From assembly GCA_963995525.1 (NCBI GenBank), contig OZ023205.1, forward strand, positions 53,941,791-54,005,790: a stretch of DNA of 64,000 bases. The letters run 5' to 3'. This document shows positions 1 to 9,504 of the stretch, one piece after another (position 1 is the first letter of the stretch; each line of letters opens with the position of its first letter). The notes beneath the pieces were generated by a model, which was not told the DNA's origin, did not search any database, and saw only the letters and a program-made list of their open reading frames with translations. Made by a program: the position numbers and the translations under genes. Source of the stretch: Escarpia spicata (taxonomy: Eukaryota > Annelida > Polychaeta > Sabellida > Siboglinidae).

Positions 1-849
1 CCTTCGGTATGTCGAGCCTTCACTCTCAATGATGTAAGATCTGACGCCCGATGGTTTCTGAATGCGTGCTAGTGTCCATGTTCGTGAGTCATTTGAGGCA
101 TTTGGCTTCTTGAACCGCACAATATCTCTTGGGTGTAGTATGCTGAGGTTCTTGCTCGTACGATTGTATAACCTGGCTTGTTTCTCCTTTCTACGTTTGA
201 GTTGTTCAGGAGCATCACGTTGTGCTGCAGGATCAGTCTGCAGCAGTACTGGCAGCGTTGGTAGCAATGTTCTGGTTCGACGTGCGAACATCCGTTGAGC
301 TGGCGATGTGTGCATAGCTTCTGTAGGTGTGTTTCGATAGTCCAGAAACGCCAAATACACATCCGCCTTGTCATCAATTGCTTTCCGCATGATTTGCTTT
401 GCCGTCTTGACTGCGTTTTCCACCTTTCCGTTTGCCTGGGGGTAACGAGGTGACGATGTGATATGTTCAAATTTCCAACGCTCTGAGAACAACTTGAACT
501 CCTCACACGCAAACTGTGGCCCATTGTCAGAAATCACTTTGTCTGGTGCACCGTATCTCGCAAAGTGAATACGCAGTTTGGTGATAACCTGTGTTGCACT
601 GGTCATTGACAGCTTGTCAACTTCGAAGAAGTTCGAGAAGTAGTCCACCGTTATGAGGTAGTCCTGTCCATGAAGGTGGAACAGGTGAACTCCAACTCGT
701 GACCATGGACGTGACGGTATCTCATGTGACAACAACGGCTCTCTACAATGTTCTGGTTTGTACGCGTTGCACGTACTACAGGCACTGATGACATCTTTTA
801 CTTCTTGGTTCATACCTGGCCAATACATCACTTCACGTGCTCTTCTAAG
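1..849 (-). pseudogene. Integrase domain of gypsy-type element (partial)
   Basis: Minus-strand frame following directly on the RNase H frame after a TGA stop at about 850-852. The N-terminal zinc-binding region is split by that stop; the CSTC pair is intact. The catalytic core shows the first Asp in ITVDYFSNF, the second in SDNGPQF, and a Glu in QANGKVE. The last two are separated by 35 residues, the classic D,D-35-E of retroviral-type integrases. I found no further stop from 849 to 1. The C-terminal end and the 3' LTR are outside the window. It would insert element cDNA into the host genome if whole. Confidence 0.85.
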
Positions 850-852
850 ACA

Positions 853-1518
853 TCATTCGACTCCTAAGTGCGAGTGGAGTTTCTTTATGAGCATGGCTCG
901 CATGTCACGGGGTATGACGATTCTCTGTCCCTTGAATAATGCGCCATCCTGTGTGCTGAGCTCGTCACGGCAATTGAAATACGGTCGTGCGAGTGGATGG
1001 ACTGCTTCACGTCGATCCGGCCATCCCTGAAGTGTGTAGCGAACTGCAGTTTTCACTTCGTCGTCTTTTCGTGACTTGCACATGATTTCGTGTATTCCGT
1101 TGGTCGACATATGAACATCTTCTGTCATGTCCACTTGTTGTAGTTCAATGTCGAACACATGATCCCCTGGGTCATGTGCGTGGCTGTATGGAAGGTATGC
1201 CCGAGATAGTGCATCTGCGGTATGCATTTCGTTTCCTTTCTTGTACACGACATCTATGCTGTACTTCTGCAGACGGAGCAGCATTCTCTGCAGTCTCTTT
1301 GGTGCATCGATCATCGATTTCTTTGTGATCGTCTGAAGTGGCTTATGATCCGATTGCACGGTGATGGGTCTTCCGTACACATACTGGTCAAATCGTTCAC
1401 ATGCAAAGACAATCGCTAAGAGCTCTTTTTCGATTTGGGCATAGTTCTGTTCTGTGTTTGTGAGTGCTCGAGAGGCGTAGCACACTGGTTTTCCCTCTTG
1501 CAGGAGCACTGCACCCAA
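853..1518 (-). pseudogene. RNase H and linker of gypsy-type Pol
   Basis: Open stretch of 221 residues on the minus strand. It carries the retrotransposon RNase H signature: GLGAVLLQ, YAQIEKELLAIVFACERF (catalytic Glu), TVQSDHKPL (catalytic Asp) and TADALSR (last Asp). The preceding catalytic Asp lies just upstream in CDAS, separated from it by an in-frame TAA near 1547. The open stretch ends at TGA inside the integrase zinc-binding region. RNase H removes the RNA strand during reverse transcription. Same element and reading direction as its neighbours; the frame differs from the RT remnant upstream. Confidence 0.88.
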
Positions 1519-1559
1519 ACCACTCTGGGATGCATCACATTAGATTGTGATTGCTTGCT

Positions 1560-2345
1560 TTACATCATAGTATGCGAGCACTGCACTGGTGCTGCTGTGA
1601 TCAGTTCTCTCATCTTGTTCAAAGCATCTTGATGTTGCTCAAGCCAACACCACTCCACACCTTTCCGATCTAGTTGTCTCAGTGGTTCACAGACTTGTGA
1701 CAGATGTGGCAAGAACTTCGCAAGATAGCCAACCATGCCGAGAATTCGCTTCAGTGCTGTGACATCCGTTGGAGTAGGCATCTTCATGATGGCCTCAACC
1801 TTGGATTCGTCTACCATTCGTGCGAGTTCATTGTTCACGACTTCTCGTACCGCACAAGGAACTCTGCGGGGCGGATGGATAACAGGTTTGACACTTGGAT
1901 CAATCTGTATTCTATAGTTGCCATCGAGGCAACCAAGTCCCTCGAATACATCTGGGTATTCTCCGAGTACAGTATCCTGTAACACTTGTGATCGCTTACT
2001 CATCACAGAAATGTGCACCGTGTCTGCTTTCGATGGACATGTTTTACCAGTCGTTGGTAGTGTTTGTGTTGTCTCCATCGTTGTCTGTTGGCTGTCACCA
2101 CCTCTGTCACGGTTCCGACTGTCTGTTCTCATGGTCACTGCATTTATTGCATCACAGTCGTTTATCTGAATTAAGTCAAGGTCCAGACATGACTGCAAAC
2201 TCAGAAGTGGAACAACATTGGCACGCACACCAACGAAACGCATCTGTCTCTTTGTTCCCTTGCGGTGAACTTGCAAACGCGCCAGTCCTATCGGTTTCAC
2301 TACCGACTTGTTGTGCATGACGAGTCTAATGTTCGTGTTCTCCAA
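1560..2345 (-). pseudogene. Protease C-terminus plus RT remnant with catalytic core deleted
   Basis: Minus-strand open stretch of 261 residues. It starts in the protease tail (VMHNKSVVKPIGLARL), passes a linker, then the RT N-terminus (YRIQIDPSVKPVIHPPRRVP ... ELARMVDES). It then jumps directly to the segment after the RT palm and fingers (AIMKMPTPTDVTALKRILGM ... GYLAKFLP). The part of RT that carries the metal-binding Asp residues is therefore missing although the frame is kept; the junction is near 1800. Family members have roughly 150 residues there, by general knowledge of gypsy Pol. The frame ends at a stop near 1560 and the RNase H resumes in another frame. Confidence 0.85.
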
Positions 2346-2886
2346 CTTGCTGCATGAGTGATCTGCTGTTGCACATACGTAGTCCTGATATGGCAGCTAG
2401 GATGTCCACTGATGACCCTGTGTCCATGTGAAACGACACATTTGTTTTGCCATTTATTGTCAGTGTTACGTGTGCTTTCGTCTTACGTTCACTGCCCACT
2501 GTGTGTATGATCGCTTGTTCGACCAACTGATGAGTAGCTGCACTTCTGCACATCTTAGCGAAGTGATTTAGTTTTCCGCACACATGGCAGGTGGCGCCAC
2601 GTGCAGGACACTTGTCCTTCCCTTTTGCATTTATACCACCACACCTGCTACATCCTGATCGTCCCTCACCAGAAAGTTGTGCATACCTTTTACTGGTAGG
2701 TGTGTACTTGCTAGTACTCGAACGTCTAGATCTGTTGTACTTTCTTGCAGGACTGCCATAATTTGCATTGTATGGGCTTGCAGCTGGTGGCTTGACTGGC
2801 GCTGCCTTGTGTCGAACTAAGTGAGTGGTCATTTCTGTACTTATTTCTTGTGCACGTGTGTGTGTCACTTGTAATGTTTTCAACAT
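2326..2886 (-). pseudogene. Gag C-terminus with zinc knuckle and aspartic protease start
   Basis: Minus-strand stretch of 186 residues in the same frame as Gag. A basic, Ser/Arg-rich region (KYNRSRRSSTSKYTPTSKR) precedes cysteine clusters; the second, CHVCGKLNHFAKMC, fits CX2CX4HX4C, the nucleocapsid RNA-binding knuckle. After VTLTINGKTNVSFHM comes the aspartic protease active site DTGSS. The frame is lost shortly after this motif, near 2395, and protease sequence continues in the next ORF. Confidence 0.85.
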
Positions 2887-2931
2887 GGCAACGCAAGTTT
2901 CCAGATTTAGGTCTTCCTTTGCAAGTAACTA

Positions 2932-3381
2932 TTATCTTGCTTTATCGTCCTTTATACCTATGACCAACCTGTCTCGAATCAGTCTCTCTCTCAAAGTCCC
3001 AAAATTACAAGTGGCTGACAGCTTGTATAGCGCTGTTATATAGGCTTCCACCGTCTCACCTGCATTTTGCGATCTGTTGAAGAATCTGTATGATTCATAG
3101 GTTTCATTGGTCTTGGCAATGCAGTTGTCATCAACTTTCTGTATGACGACATCGATCTTATTCTTGTCTTCGTCCTCTTGCCACTGGAATGTTTCATATA
3201 GATCTACTCCTTCCGTACCTAATACGTTCAGAAACGCAGCAACTCTGACCTCGTCGTCTTCTTTCGCTATTTTCGTCGCTGTCTCGTAGTATCTCCATTC
3301 TCTCTTGAAGATCCGCCATGATTCTCCTCTGTTTTCCAAGGAGAGCTGATTCGGCACTTTTGCCGTCAAACTTGCACTCAT
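2932..3381 (-). pseudogene. Gag N-terminal part of gypsy-type element
   Basis: Minus-strand ORF of 149 residues beginning with ATG at 3381. It has the retrotransposon Gag pattern: W..FKREWRYYE, a 'VRVAAFLNVLG' helix, then 'RFFNRSQNAGETVEAYITAL' and 'CNFGTLRERLIRDRLVIGI'. This is the capsid-like module that assembles virus-like particles. Two consecutive stop codons (TAA, TAG) at about 2934-2929 separate it from the zinc-knuckle part, which stays in the same frame. Confidence 0.85.
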
Positions 3382-3577
3382 CTTGTATGCGTCTTCTTCG
3401 GTTTCTTCTGTGGCTTATACGATCCCAGTACTGACGCCATATAACGATAACTGTTTATATATATGTATATAAACAAGCCGATGTATATAACTGTAATTTA
3501 TTGCCGACTTTGTTTCGTTTACATCTGGCGACAACACACATCATGGCGACAACACACACTAAAACACGTTGGCTATA
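3382..3577 (-). other. Probable leader, primer-binding site and 5' LTR fragment
   Basis: Sits just upstream of Gag on the minus strand. Bases 3422-3439, read on the minus strand, begin TGGCGTCAG and look like a tRNA primer-binding site (TGGxGxxAG type). Beyond it is an AT-rich TATA-containing stretch and a short duplication of GTGTGTTGTCGCC. No second LTR is in the window, so the LTR ends cannot be fixed. The neighbouring inverted-repeat element begins at 3578 and may truncate it. Confidence 0.4.
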
Positions 3578-3606
3578 GGGCGTATTTCTTTTGTCTCTCC
3601 GACCTG

Positions 3607-3706
3607 TCCGCGGACGTCCGCGGAGAGAAATTTGCTATTCTATTTGACGCGGAGAGATCACGTGATCTCTCCGCGTTAAAAAGAACAGCCCGGAGAGGCT
3701 CTCCGG
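3607..3706. repeat. Cluster of GC-rich palindromes
   Basis: Three perfect palindromes in 100 bp. 3607-3624 is 18 bp, built on CCGCGGAC. 3647-3676 is 30 bp, centred on CACGTG. 3690-3706 has 8-bp arms CCGGAGAG with a 1-nt spacer. All share the CGGAGAG/CTCTCCG word. By position just inside the left inverted repeat they could be transposase-binding repeats or extrude as cruciforms. Confidence 0.85.
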
Positions 3707-4399
3707 ACCGCTCCGATTTCTCCGCCTGTAGGGCATGTCGCATGCGGAGAGGTTCCGGTTGAATCGGCCACGTGACTTTCAACATGGCGGAATATAAACG
3801 AAAGGTAAGTAGCATTGTACAGAATATAAACTGAAATATGTAGTTTTCAGTTTGCTTTGTACATGTGATAACGCAATGATATACATTTTACTTGAACAAT
3901 ATACACGATGAAGCGTGTAAATATGTATTTGGGTTATTCAACTAAGTGAAATAAGGGTTTTCTGTATTATCGCCATGATGACAAAACATTTAATGATTGA
4001 AATCAGAAATGTCAAATAAGGAACCTGCCTGGGTATACTCTGTAAACACAGATGACTAGATGAGAATTATACTGCATCCATTCTGTTAAAATAGCATGAT
4101 ACAGAAACAGGTCTACGCAACATAGCCGGTAAGTCGTAAACATGCAGAGTATGCTATATTTAAATATTAATAATAATAAGATAACTTCTATTATGCCTAA
4201 ATCCTTGGAAACCAAGCTCAGAGGCGCATCAAAACAACAGGATTGGTCAATCTTAAAATCCATAAATAGTATTCCAGTTGTCAACAGATGGGTCAAGGCG
4301 CCAGGGAGCTACGATAGATAAGCAAGGTTGTAAAGATAAGTTTTTAAATGATGACGGAATTTTGTAATATTTTCAACTGATCTAACACTAAGAGGGAGC

Positions 4400-5015
4400 A
4401 TTTTCTTAATGCCCAGAAGACTGAGGAGCTCATCATCGACTTCAGGAGATACCCCACCCCACCCAAAGACCTGGTCATCAATGGTGAGACTGTCAAGCGT
4501 GTATCAGAGTACAAGTACCTAGGTACCGCAATTGACTCTAAACTGACCGTCAGTGCAAACACAGCTTTGAACAACAAGAAATGCCAACAGAAGCTTTATT
4601 TTCTGCGTAAACTCAGATCCCTCGGGGTGAGCCGTCATGTTCTGAGGACCTTCTATGGCTGTTACCTTGAGAGTACTGTAACCTTTGGCTTTCTGGCATG
4701 GCATGGTGGATTGAGTGTCACCAATCGGAATATCCTGAGTCGCGTCATCAGACTCGGCAGCAAGGTGATCGGAGAGGAACTTACCAGTGTAGACGACCTG
4801 TACAGGCGGAGGGCAAAGAGGAAGGGAAGGCAGATCTCTCTGGATCCCTATCACCCCCTAAATCACTGTTACAATCTGGCCGTCGTTTTCAGCTGCCTCA
4901 ACTAAGACTCGGTCGCTCTCTAAATTCCTTCATCCCATCCTGTATTCGTCTTCTAAACGAATGATCTGCCTCCTTCCTTCCCCCTCTCTCCAATGCCTAT
5001 CTGGCCGCTTTAGAA
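4400..5015 (+). mobile_element. 3' end of a Rex1/CR1-like LINE
   Basis: Plus-strand sequence encodes the C-terminal part of a non-LTR reverse transcriptase: LNAQKTEELIIDFRR, then VSEYKYLGTAIDSKL, then QQKLYFLRKLRSLGV, then FYGCYLES. A frame change between about 4855 and 4885 separates this from the end, SGRRFQLPQL ... SFIPSCIRLLN, read in another frame up to about 4964. The copy is truncated at its 5' end before the catalytic YxDD box, as usual for LINEs. The 3' end has a short TAA-rich tail (AATAATAATAG). Confidence 0.8.
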
Positions 5016-5084
5016 TAATAATAGGGGTTCATGTGTGTGCGTGTGTGATAATACTGGTAATTGCACCGTATTCCACCTAGTTAA

Positions 5085-5664
5085 ATAACAGTATCATACA
5101 GGAAGCCAATGCAAAGACTTCAAATGTGGTACAGAGCGAAAGAAAACGAGGAGATCTTGTAACTACTCTTGCTAGAAAATGTTGGACATGCTGAAGTTTT
5201 GTAATATCCTTGCTTGCGATATTATAAACGATGGAATTGCAATACTAAAGTCTGCTGCTACAAACACTGTTGCAATAGTTTTAGCAACAGAAAATAACAT
5301 GCCTGCGAATACGGCGAAGATCACGGATATGATAAAAACAGCAGCGACATGTTTGAGATATGTGTTGTCGGACATTGAAGTTACTATCAAATATCACTCC
5401 TAAATTCCGCACCGAGGTTGCAGGTGTGATATACTGATTCAAAATATGTGTATGGAAAAAACCATCCAGTTTACTACGCTGCATTGGAGTATCAATAATG
5501 ATCAAACCAGTTTTAATTGCATTTAATTTCAACTTGCTGTCAATAATCCAGTGGAAGATATCTTGAAGGCAATCACTAAGTTGGTTAAGGGAGCGATTTG
5601 TATTCGGGGTAGCCAACGAAATGTAGATCTGAGTATCATCAGCATAAAGATATTGATCCAAGTT
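5085..5664 (-). mobile_element. CR1/L2-like LINE reverse-transcriptase fragment
   Basis: Minus-strand ORF 5661-5281 contains the RT active-site box in QYLYADDTQIY. It is followed by LSDCLQDIFHWIIDSKLKLN, then KTGLIII and NLGVIFDSNF, the order seen in CR1/L2-type LINEs. After a frame break near 5290 the similarity continues (ITKLQHVQHFLARVVT) to about 5085. The start is abrupt at 5664, consistent with 5' truncation. It lies opposite in direction to the Rex1-like fragment next to it. Confidence 0.8.
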
Positions 5665-7093
5665 GTCTTTGTATAACAGAGCTTAGTGGCGTTGTGACAT
5701 GTTTATATTGTCAATTGCAGTCATGATGCAGTATCAAAACAATGAATGTACATTTAATAACATTCTCGTATTGTTATGTTTTGATACCCCATAAAACAGT
5801 GCCATCAGATACCACTATAGTGGTGTGGTTGTTTGCTGCACAGCATACCATTCTTGGAATCAGGGAACTGAGTAAATGCAGGGTAATATTAATAACACAA
5901 TTTGATTAAAATTTTCATTACATTATTTACAAGCATCCATTTTTACTTTAACATGTATTGTATGAATCAATAATGTAAGGATTTTCAGAAATTAAATAGC
6001 ACATAATGTTTAATTTTTTCTTTAAAAATTATATAATTTGAAATAGATTACTGTTATTTTCAATGTTGTAATTCATGCAATGTTACCACGCATCAGAGCG
6101 GTGGGGTTCATAATGGTCCAGTGATGTGTGGCAGGTTCAATTCCTGTTGGTGTTTGAATGTTGCATACAAAACAGTACTGGTTGTGCACATCCACTGATT
6201 CCATTAATTGCCTTCAGCATGTGTAATGTAGTTTTGATGTCGCCCCTACCACTTTTCTATCTGAAGTGATGTATTTTTTATGTGATTAATAAAAAACACA
6301 CAAACAAATCAATCAGAAACAGTGCTTGAAGATTTAATTTGAACCGTGAAGAGATTGTATACATATTTTTTTATTCTTTACTCAATATCACTCCTGTGAC
6401 AGTCAAAATGTATTGCTTGCATAACAAATGCCTACACACTAATATGAAAACAAATGCCTACATAAATATGATATGAACATGCACCTTTGTTGCATGGAAT
6501 TATTTGCACATACATTAAATGTACTTATTTAGTAAGGGTAACATCATAATGCAATTCAACTGTTTTATTTATCCGTTGCAAGAAAATTACATCATGAAAA
6601 ACACACATATTGCTTTGACTATGATCGTGACATTGGTGATGATCCAAGATTGTTTCTCGTCTCCTTCAGGTTAGGCAGCTACTCTCAAACAGTTTCCGTG
6701 AACACATCATCAGTGTAATGCGAATTAAACAATACTTATTGTATTGGAATGTGTTAAAGGGAACTGTTTGCCATGCAAATACAACCACATATTTGTTATA
6801 CACCCAGCTTCTTGAAGGACCATACAATGGATGTGTGACATATACAATGTGTCTTGTAAAAAGATATACAATCATGTAATGTGAACATGTGGGATTACAT
6901 CATGCAATAGCATGCACGCTTTTATTGGATAAGAAATGTCTTTCTTATTTATTTATAATAGTTACATCATTAAACACAACACATAGATGTCCCATCTTTG
7001 ATGAGTAAGTACCATGCCCTACAGCACATCATGATTTTAACAAGTTACATATTAAATATGATATTGTGCACACAACTATCAATGTTTAGTTGG
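5665..7093. other. AT-rich interior of the inverted-repeat segment, no gene seen
   Basis: Mostly AT-rich DNA without a recognisable protein. At about 6098-6180 there is a possible tRNA-derived SINE trace on the plus strand: TGGTCCAGTGATG resembles an A box, and GGTTCAATTCC at 6134-6144 a B box. A 69-codon minus-strand frame at 6666-6875 has no recognisable content. Confidence 0.4.
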
Positions 7094-7285
7094 CAGACCT
7101 GGGTTCAATTCTTATTTGAATTGAATTTATCAACAATGTGCTCGAATTTTATTTGAATAAAATGAATTGAATTGGAATTGATCCTTCTTGTGAGTAAATT
7201 GAATTAAATTGGAATTGATCCTTGGTAAATAAACATGAATTGCAATTTAATTGGAATTGACAAAAGTTAATTGAACCCAGGTCTG
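7094..7285. mobile_element. 192-bp MITE with 17-bp perfect inverted repeats
   Basis: CAGACCTGGGTTCAATT at 7094-7110 is exactly inverted at 7269-7285. The middle is made of AATTGAATTGGAATTGATCC-type direct repeats. No target duplication is obvious. Related ends occur at about 10833 (CCTGGGGTCAATTAC), about 12836 (TTACCCCAGGTCTGG) and about 16849 (CTGGGTCCAATTACA), so it belongs to a dispersed family. Confidence 0.75.
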
Positions 7286-7936
7286 ATAGTAGGTCTACAC
7301 ACTATTTTTATAATTTGCCCCTCCAATTATACACAGTACACGAATAAATACATATTTTAACGTAAATGTGATTGCAATACTCAATGTTTTTTTTTTCGAG
7401 TATCCATTTGTTCTACCCTATTTGCTTGCTACACGTGGCGAACACTACAAATTAAGCAACAACAATGCGGTGTATGTCATACACAGATCACATGAACGCA
7501 TCGGCATTGACACAGGCGTTACACATACGACATAGTGTTTATTTTTGTTACAATATTAATGCATATTTTTGTAGAAAAAATTATTGACTAATAATATAAC
7601 AGCACATGATGTGAACTTGTGAGCATATGTAACATATTTAATGTTGTAAGCATCATCGTAGTTTAAGAAAAAACAACTAACAAAACGACTCGGCTAGTGA
7701 TTCTGCGTCCATGTTGTTTATGGGCGATAACAAGGCGGTTGCTATCATCTCCGATGTGCGCCGAAGTCTATTCTATTTGACCCTCTCCGCTTTCTCCGTT
7801 TCCGGCGTCTCCGCGGACTGCAAAAGAAATACGCCCTTAGTGTAGCCACTGGCACGCTGATATACACCTTATTCGCCAGGTGGCGTGTCAGTTTATCACT
7901 TTAATTGTGATATCGTCACAAGAATATTATACTATA

Positions 7937-8991
7937 CAGGGGTATCTATACCTGACAAAAACAATTTCCGTAATGACCTCCCCCGCACCCCCCCCCCTCC
8001 CCGGTCCACAAGGTTGCCAATAAAACTTTTCTCTGGAGTAGATACAGTCATAATTTAATTAAGCCCGTTCACGGTGCCTGGGAATCCACGAAGTTACTAA
8101 TTCAATCACCAAATGTAGATATACTTTGTTTCAACATATATTAATGTTGCTGCACTGTAACTCCTGTCAGCAATTAGTTCGTGGGTTAGTACTTCAAAGG
8201 GATGCTTGTTTTGCAGCATCCAATAAGTTACATTGTGTTGATTACAGCTGCCAAAGTGCATGCAAGGCCAGACATGCCCAAGTGTTTATGTCTGTAGAGC
8301 ATCACCGTGGGAAAAGACGCGCCAGTGAATAGCCAATAATTATTAATAATTATTATATTACTAACAGTCAGTGACAATGTTCAATTATTGTATTCAAATA
8401 AAAAGTTTTCATAGTTTTCTATTGCAATTACAACAATTATAATAGGGCCTACTTATTTTATATTCTTCTAAGATATTTTATAATTATATTAATAACTTTC
8501 AGAAAACTATAACTATTTAACGTAATTTAATGGTTCTACCTAACGTGATCTTAATTTATTGATTTCATTATATAACTCTACACCTATAAATGTTATTAAT
8601 ATCTAGATATAATGACATTTATATTTTCTTCGCTGTAATTGCTTTTGACTAACAGAGAATATAGGTAATAAGCCTACCAGCAATTAAGGCAGTCACCAGC
8701 AGGATGCGGGCAGTCGAAGTTGTAACATTGTACACATGCACAACATTGGATGACGTCACCGTACTGACTTGGAAGAACTTTTAACTAAAGATTTGTTGAT
8801 AAATTGTAAGAGCGAATGGTGACAGTTTCTTCAGGGCCTCTGAGGCAGCATTCTTTATAGATTTGGCAATTATTTAACGAATATAATTTTCTGTAATCAG
8901 ATATATGTATTCCCGTTATACGGCGGCAGTTCTCGTAATGTCGAAATCTGAGGTAATAATTACGGAAAATCCGTAATGGTAGGCAGCCCTG
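7937..8991. mobile_element. Candidate hAT-like non-autonomous element
   Basis: The left end is CAGGGGTATCTATACC; the right end, read inverted, is CAGGGCTGCCTACC. Both are followed by TTTCCGTAAT. CAGGG(G/C)T ends are usual in hAT transposons. I could not match an 8-bp target duplication and no transposase is present, so this stays tentative. The content is AT-rich, with a run of C at 7989-7998. Confidence 0.35.
8751..8758. promoter_or_regulatory. CRE palindrome TGACGTCA
   Basis: Perfect CREB/ATF consensus about 640 bp upstream of the MON2 start codon. An isolated 8-mer; its role is inference. Confidence 0.3.
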
Positions 8992-8994
8992 TAT

Positions 8995-9390
8995 TATGTC
9001 GCCCCATGATGCCGCATGCGCACCGCGATCGACATAGAACTGGGAGTGTTCATTGTGCCGCTGGAATCACGTAATAAACGGTCCCTTTATTTGGGTGGCG
9101 CTGCGATCGTCGACGGTGATGTGAGCGAAAAGTGGGTGTGTGTACACGTTGGACGAAACATAACATTTAAAATACATGCATAACTAGGTCGTGAACACAG
9201 ACACAACCGCAACACATACACACATAAATTACAGTTTTATTAGCAAGAATCATAAACATAATTGTTACTCTCGAGAAACGTTGAACAGTTGACATTTAAT
9301 GAACTCATTACGTGTCGACTGATTGCACCTTTTCGTTTGAAAGATCGGAACTGTCATCTGAGACTGAGGCTATTGTCGGCCCTTCCTGTG
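8995..9390 (+). promoter_or_regulatory. Probable TATA-less promoter and 5' leader of MON2
   Basis: Immediately upstream of the MON2 ATG the DNA becomes richer in GC and CpG than the AT-rich region before it. GCCGCATGCGCACC at 9011-9024 resembles an NRF1 site, common in housekeeping promoters. No TATA box is placed convincingly. A possible short upstream ORF (8 codons including stop) lies at 9299-9322 if the leader reaches that far. The transcription start is not determinable here. Confidence 0.35.
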
Positions 9391-9504
9391 ATGGCTTCGC
9401 CTTCGGTTCCTCCGACTGTCGCTAAGAAGCTGGTAGACAGTTTACAGACAGATCTCCGAACACTGTCTACAGACTGTAGACGAAAGTACCCACCAGTGAA
9501 AGAG
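9391..9504 (+). CDS. MON2: MON2 exon 1 (residues 1-38)
   Basis: Starts [18 protein letters not shown] and ends PPVKE, phase 0, donor [24 protein letters not shown] is the conserved N-terminal DCB helix of MON2. Confidence 0.93.

Larger units (their letters stand above)
1..3577 (-). mobile_element. Decayed Ty3/gypsy-type LTR retrotransposon, cut by left window edge
   Basis: Read on the minus strand the order is Gag, CCHC zinc knuckle, aspartic protease (DTGS), a remnant of reverse transcriptase, RNase H, then integrase; protease-RT-RNase H-integrase is the Ty3/gypsy order. The integrase frame is still open at base 1, so the 3' LTR lies outside. The copy is clearly dead. Two adjacent in-frame stops lie after Gag (about 2929-2934). 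There is a frame change after the protease motif (about 2395) and an in-frame loss of the whole RT palm (junction about 1800). A second frame change lies near 1585, and single stops near 1547 and 850. Each domain is nonetheless easy to recognise, so the insertion is fairly young or was inactivated recently. Confidence 0.9.
3578..7836. mobile_element. Segment bounded by 16-bp perfect terminal inverted repeats
   Basis: GGGCGTATTTCTTTTG at 3578-3593 is the exact reverse complement of 7821-7836, and imperfect similarity (tggcta) extends outward. Both subterminal regions carry repeated CGGAGAG/CTCTCCG modules and CCGCGGAC. A GGG start and a T/A-rich flank (ATA on the left, TTA on the right) recall PIF/Harbinger-type DNA transposons. 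No transposase is recognisable and no exact target duplication is seen. The inside holds two LINE fragments, a small MITE and AT-rich DNA. It is a non-autonomous or gutted element. Confidence 0.6.
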
